From JAZOXB01 sp040096185 (GTDB lineage: Bacteria; Bacillota; Clostridia; Oscillospirales; Oscillospiraceae), in NCBI RefSeq assembly GCF_040096185.1, contig NZ_JBBMFF010000130.1, forward strand, positions 1 through 14,429: 14,429 bases of DNA, read 5' to 3'. Of this stretch, positions 12,136 through 14,429 are shown piece after piece. The notes under the pieces were generated by a model, which saw nothing but the letters and a program-made list of their open reading frames with translations, was not told where the DNA came from and made no database searches. Position numbers and translations under genes: made by a program. The stretch's first letter is position 1. Every line of letters begins with the position of its first letter.

Positions 12136-14331
12136 ATGGAAGATATGATCCGGCTGCTGGCAGCTGAGTTGGGGCAGAAGCCGCAGCATGTGGGGGCGGT
12201 CGTCCGCCTGCTTGACGAGGGGAACACCATCCCCTTCATTGCCCGCTACCGCAAGGAGCAGCACGGCGCAATGGATGACACGACGCTGCGCACACTGGCA
12301 GAGCGCCTGCAGTATCTGCGCAATCTGGCCCAGCGCCGTGAGGAGATCCGCCGCTCCATCGCCGCGCAGGAGAAGCTGACGGACGAGCTGGACGCCGCCC
12401 TACAGGCCGCAGTAACGCTCTCGGAGCTGGAGGACCTATACCGGCCCTATAAGCCGAAGCGCCGCACGCGCGCAACCATCGCCCGGGAGCGCGGCCTTGC
12501 GCCGCTGGCTGAGCAGCTTTTGGGGCAGGCCCGCGATCTGCCCGATCCGCTCACGCTTGCCGCCGGATTCGCAGACCCGGCGCGCGGCGTGGAGACGCCG
12601 GAGGACGCGCTGGCCGGTGCGTCCGACATCGTGGCGGAGACCGTCTCCGATGATGCTGCCGTGCGCAAAGCTCTCCGCAGCCTGATGCAGCGTCAGTCCG
12701 TTCTGCGCACGCAGGCCGCGAAGGGAAAGGAGGAGGAGACCTCCGTCTATCAGCTCTATTATGACTTCCGCCAGCCGGTGTCCAGGCTGCAGGGCCATCA
12801 GATTCTCGCCGTGAACCGCGGTGAACGCGAGGGCTTTCTGAAGGTCACGCTGGAAATGGACCGCGATCAGGCCCTTATCTGCGTGCGCCGCTGCGTGCTC
12901 GTACCGGGCGGCGGCGCAGCCGCCTTCCTGCGCGCCGCCTGTGAGGACGCGTATGACCGCCTCATCGCGCCCAGCATGGAGCGCGAGCTGCGCGCCGCGC
13001 TCACGGAGTGGGCCAACGAGGGAGCCATCCGCAATTTTGCTCTGAATCTCCGGCCGCTGCTCATGCAGCCGCCCGTGCGCGGCCATGTGACTATGGGCCT
13101 CGACCCAGGCTACAGCCACGGCTGCAAGGTCGCCGTCGTTGACCCGACGGGCAAGGTGCTGGACACCGCCGTCGTCTACCCCACGTTCTCCAAAGCAAAA
13201 CGCGCCGAAGCGATCGAAACGCTCCGGCGGCTCATGGATCGGTATGAGGTGACGCACATCGCCCTCGGCAACGGCACGGCCTCGCGCGAGACGGAGGCCA
13301 TGGTCTGCGAGCTGCTGCGGCAGAAGCACGGCGCGGCCTATATGATCGTCTCGGAGGCGGGCGCCTCCGTCTATTCCGCCTCGTCGCTGGCGGCGGAGGA
13401 ATTTCCGCAGTACGACGTCAACCTGCGCAGCGCGGTCTCCATCGCGCGGCGGCTGCAGGACCCGCTGGCCGAGCTGGTCAAGATCGACCCGAAGGCCATC
13501 GGCGTCGGTCAGTATCAGCACGACGTGCCGGAAAAGCAGCTCGACGAGGCGCTCTCCGGCGTGGTGGAGGACTGCGTCAACGCCGTCGGCGTCGATCTAA
13601 ACACGGCCTCCCCCTCCCTGCTGCGGCGCGTGGCCGGTCTGAACGCCACGACGGCAAAAAACATCGTCGCCTATCGCGAGGAGCACGGGGCCTTTACGGC
13701 GCGGCGGCAGGTATTGAAGGTGCCGAAGCTCGGCCAGAAGGCCTATGAGCAGGCGGCAGGCTTCCTGCGCGTGCCGGAAAGCCCGCAGGTGCTCGATCAC
13801 ACCGGCGTGCATCCGGAGTCCTATGCCGCGGCAGAGACGCTGCTGGGCCTGTGCGGCTATCGTCTTGCGGACGTCGGCGCGCTGACCGAGCTGCCCGCAC
13901 GGCTGGAGGCCTACGGCCCTGCGCGCGCCGCAGAGGCCTGCGGCATCGGTCTGCCGACGATGCGCGACATTGTCCGCGAGCTGTGCAAGCCCGGCCGTGA
14001 CCCGCGCGATGAACTGCCGCAGCCTGCGCTCCGCACGGACGTTCTGGAGCTGAAGGACCTGAAGCCCGGTATGGTGCTCACGGGGACCGTGCGCAATGTC
14101 ATTGACTTTGGCGTGTTCGTAGACATCGGCGTCCACCAGGACGGCCTTGTTCACATCTCGCAGGTCTGCAACAAATTCATCAAGCACCCGTCCGAGGCCG
14201 TGTCCGTCGGCGATGTCGTGCGTGTTGCCGTGCTGGAGGTCGATGAGAAGCGCAAGCGCATCAGTCTGACCATGCGCGGCGTGCCGGGGGACGGCGAAGC
14301 CGGCCCGGACTGTCAGAAAACTGCCCGGTAA
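12136..14331 (+). CDS. tex: Tex, RNA-binding transcription accessory protein
   Basis: Tex is a conserved nucleic-acid-binding protein linked to transcription; its relative in eukaryotes is Spt6. The 731 residues match the bacterial family. The ATG at 12136 follows GGAGGAGA; the frame is open upstream through the terminator, but that part is not protein-like. In order: helical N-terminal region with NTIPFIARYRKE (30-41) and ELEDLYRPYKPKRRTRATIARERGL (97-121); a YqgF/RNase H-like domain starting GLDPGYSHGCKVAVVD (321-336) and including VSEAGASVYSAS (405-416); helix-hairpin-helix segments with LNTASPSLLRRVAGLNATTAKNIV (488-511); and a C-terminal S1 domain (about 643-713) with GTVRNVIDFGVFVDIG and LVHISQ. 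All hallmark segments are intact. Two stop codons in tandem end the gene. Confidence 0.97.
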   Translation: MEDMIRLLAAELGQKPQHVGAVVRLLDEGNTIPFIARYRKEQHGAMDDTTLRTLAERLQYLRNLAQRREEIRRSIAAQEKLTDELDAALQAAVTLSELEDLYRPYKPKRRTRATIARERGLAPLAEQLLGQARDLPDPLTLAAGFADPARGVETPEDALAGASDIVAETVSDDAAVRKALRSLMQRQSVLRTQAAKGKEEETSVYQLYYDFRQPVSRLQGHQILAVNRGEREGFLKVTLEMDRDQALICVRRCVLVPGGGAAAFLRAACEDAYDRLIAPSMERELRAALTEWANEGAIRNFALNLRPLLMQPPVRGHVTMGLDPGYSHGCKVAVVDPTGKVLDTAVVYPTFSKAKRAEAIETLRRLMDRYEVTHIALGNGTASRETEAMVCELLRQKHGAAYMIVSEAGASVYSASSLAAEEFPQYDVNLRSAVSIARRLQDPLAELVKIDPKAIGVGQYQHDVPEKQLDEALSGVVEDCVNAVGVDLNTASPSLLRRVAGLNATTAKNIVAYREEHGAFTARRQVLKVPKLGQKAYEQAAGFLRVPESPQVLDHTGVHPESYAAAETLLGLCGYRLADVGALTELPARLEAYGPARAAEACGIGLPTMRDIVRELCKPGRDPRDELPQPALRTDVLELKDLKPGMVLTGTVRNVIDFGVFVDIGVHQDGLVHISQVCNKFIKHPSEAVSVGDVVRVAVLEVDEKRKRISLTMRGVPGDGEAGPDCQKTAR

Positions 14332-14429
14332 TAAGTTTCGGAGGGAAGGAAAGTGTGAAAGACTAACTATTAAAAGTCAAGCCCGAAATGCGGAGGAGCG
14401 GCAAAAATTTAGACGGTTCAAAAGGGGTA

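Noticed and set aside
12436..13521. Minus-strand open frame of 361 codons inside tex
   Set aside because: It is a GC-bias shadow of tex, which has all domain hallmarks in its own frame.
14332..14429. Possible start of a further gene after tex
   Set aside because: GGAGG-like sequences are present, but the nearest starts (GTG near 14354) meet stops within a few codons. No terminator or RNA signature is visible in these 98 bases.
1..14429. CRISPR arrays, insertion sequences, integrase genes or prophage remnants
   Set aside because: No direct repeat series, transposase or integrase motifs were seen. The only mobile-element hint is the small inverted repeat at 11929-11972, which is too short to classify.

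Overview
The window looks like chromosome of a GC-rich, Gram-positive anaerobe of the Clostridia, most likely an Oscillospiraceae-type gut bacterium. The signs are strong AGGAGG ribosome sites, an RNase Y with a Bacillota layout, a PucR-type regulator, a DegV protein, a PepF-type M3 peptidase, a tRNA with encoded CCA, and consensus housekeeping promoters. The genus is inference; no rRNA is present.

Region 1 (1-4700) is a catabolic-looking accessory locus. A PucR-family regulator, cut by the left edge, is transcribed leftward from a near-perfect promoter. Divergent from it is a tight operon: a 406-residue protein of unrecognised function with a cysteine cluster, a GcvT-fold folate-dependent methyl/aminomethyl transferase, and a classical short-chain dehydrogenase (SDR). 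A second SDR, after a hairpin, is a decaying pseudogene that has lost its start codon and its YxxxK active site. The divergent intergenic region carries three related dyad sites that look like operators for the regulator. My reading is a substrate-induced pathway that moves a one-carbon group to tetrahydrofolate and oxidises or reduces a hydroxyl/keto group. The substrate cannot be read from the sequence. This is the best candidate for an undescribed system.

Region 2 (4700-8880) is mostly core genome: a 70-residue helical protein, a PepF-like oligoendopeptidase, tRNA-Leu(UAG) immediately upstream of the peptidase gene, and RNase Y (rny) divergent from the tRNA. The tRNA and rny each have a clear 17-bp-spaced promoter.

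Region 3 (8880-11380) holds a DegV fatty-acid-binding protein, a PAP2-like membrane protein lacking a key arginine, and an XRE-type regulator fused to a four-helix membrane domain. A good promoter just past the end of degV points antisense into it with no gene in front of it.

Region 4 (11378-14429) is a 758-base gap without a credible protein gene, followed by the transcription accessory protein Tex. The gap holds a strong promoter, a roughly 200-nt RNA that can fold into a 6S-like rod, two terminator-like hairpins and a perfect 13-bp inverted repeat. The last 98 bases after Tex hold no recognisable feature.
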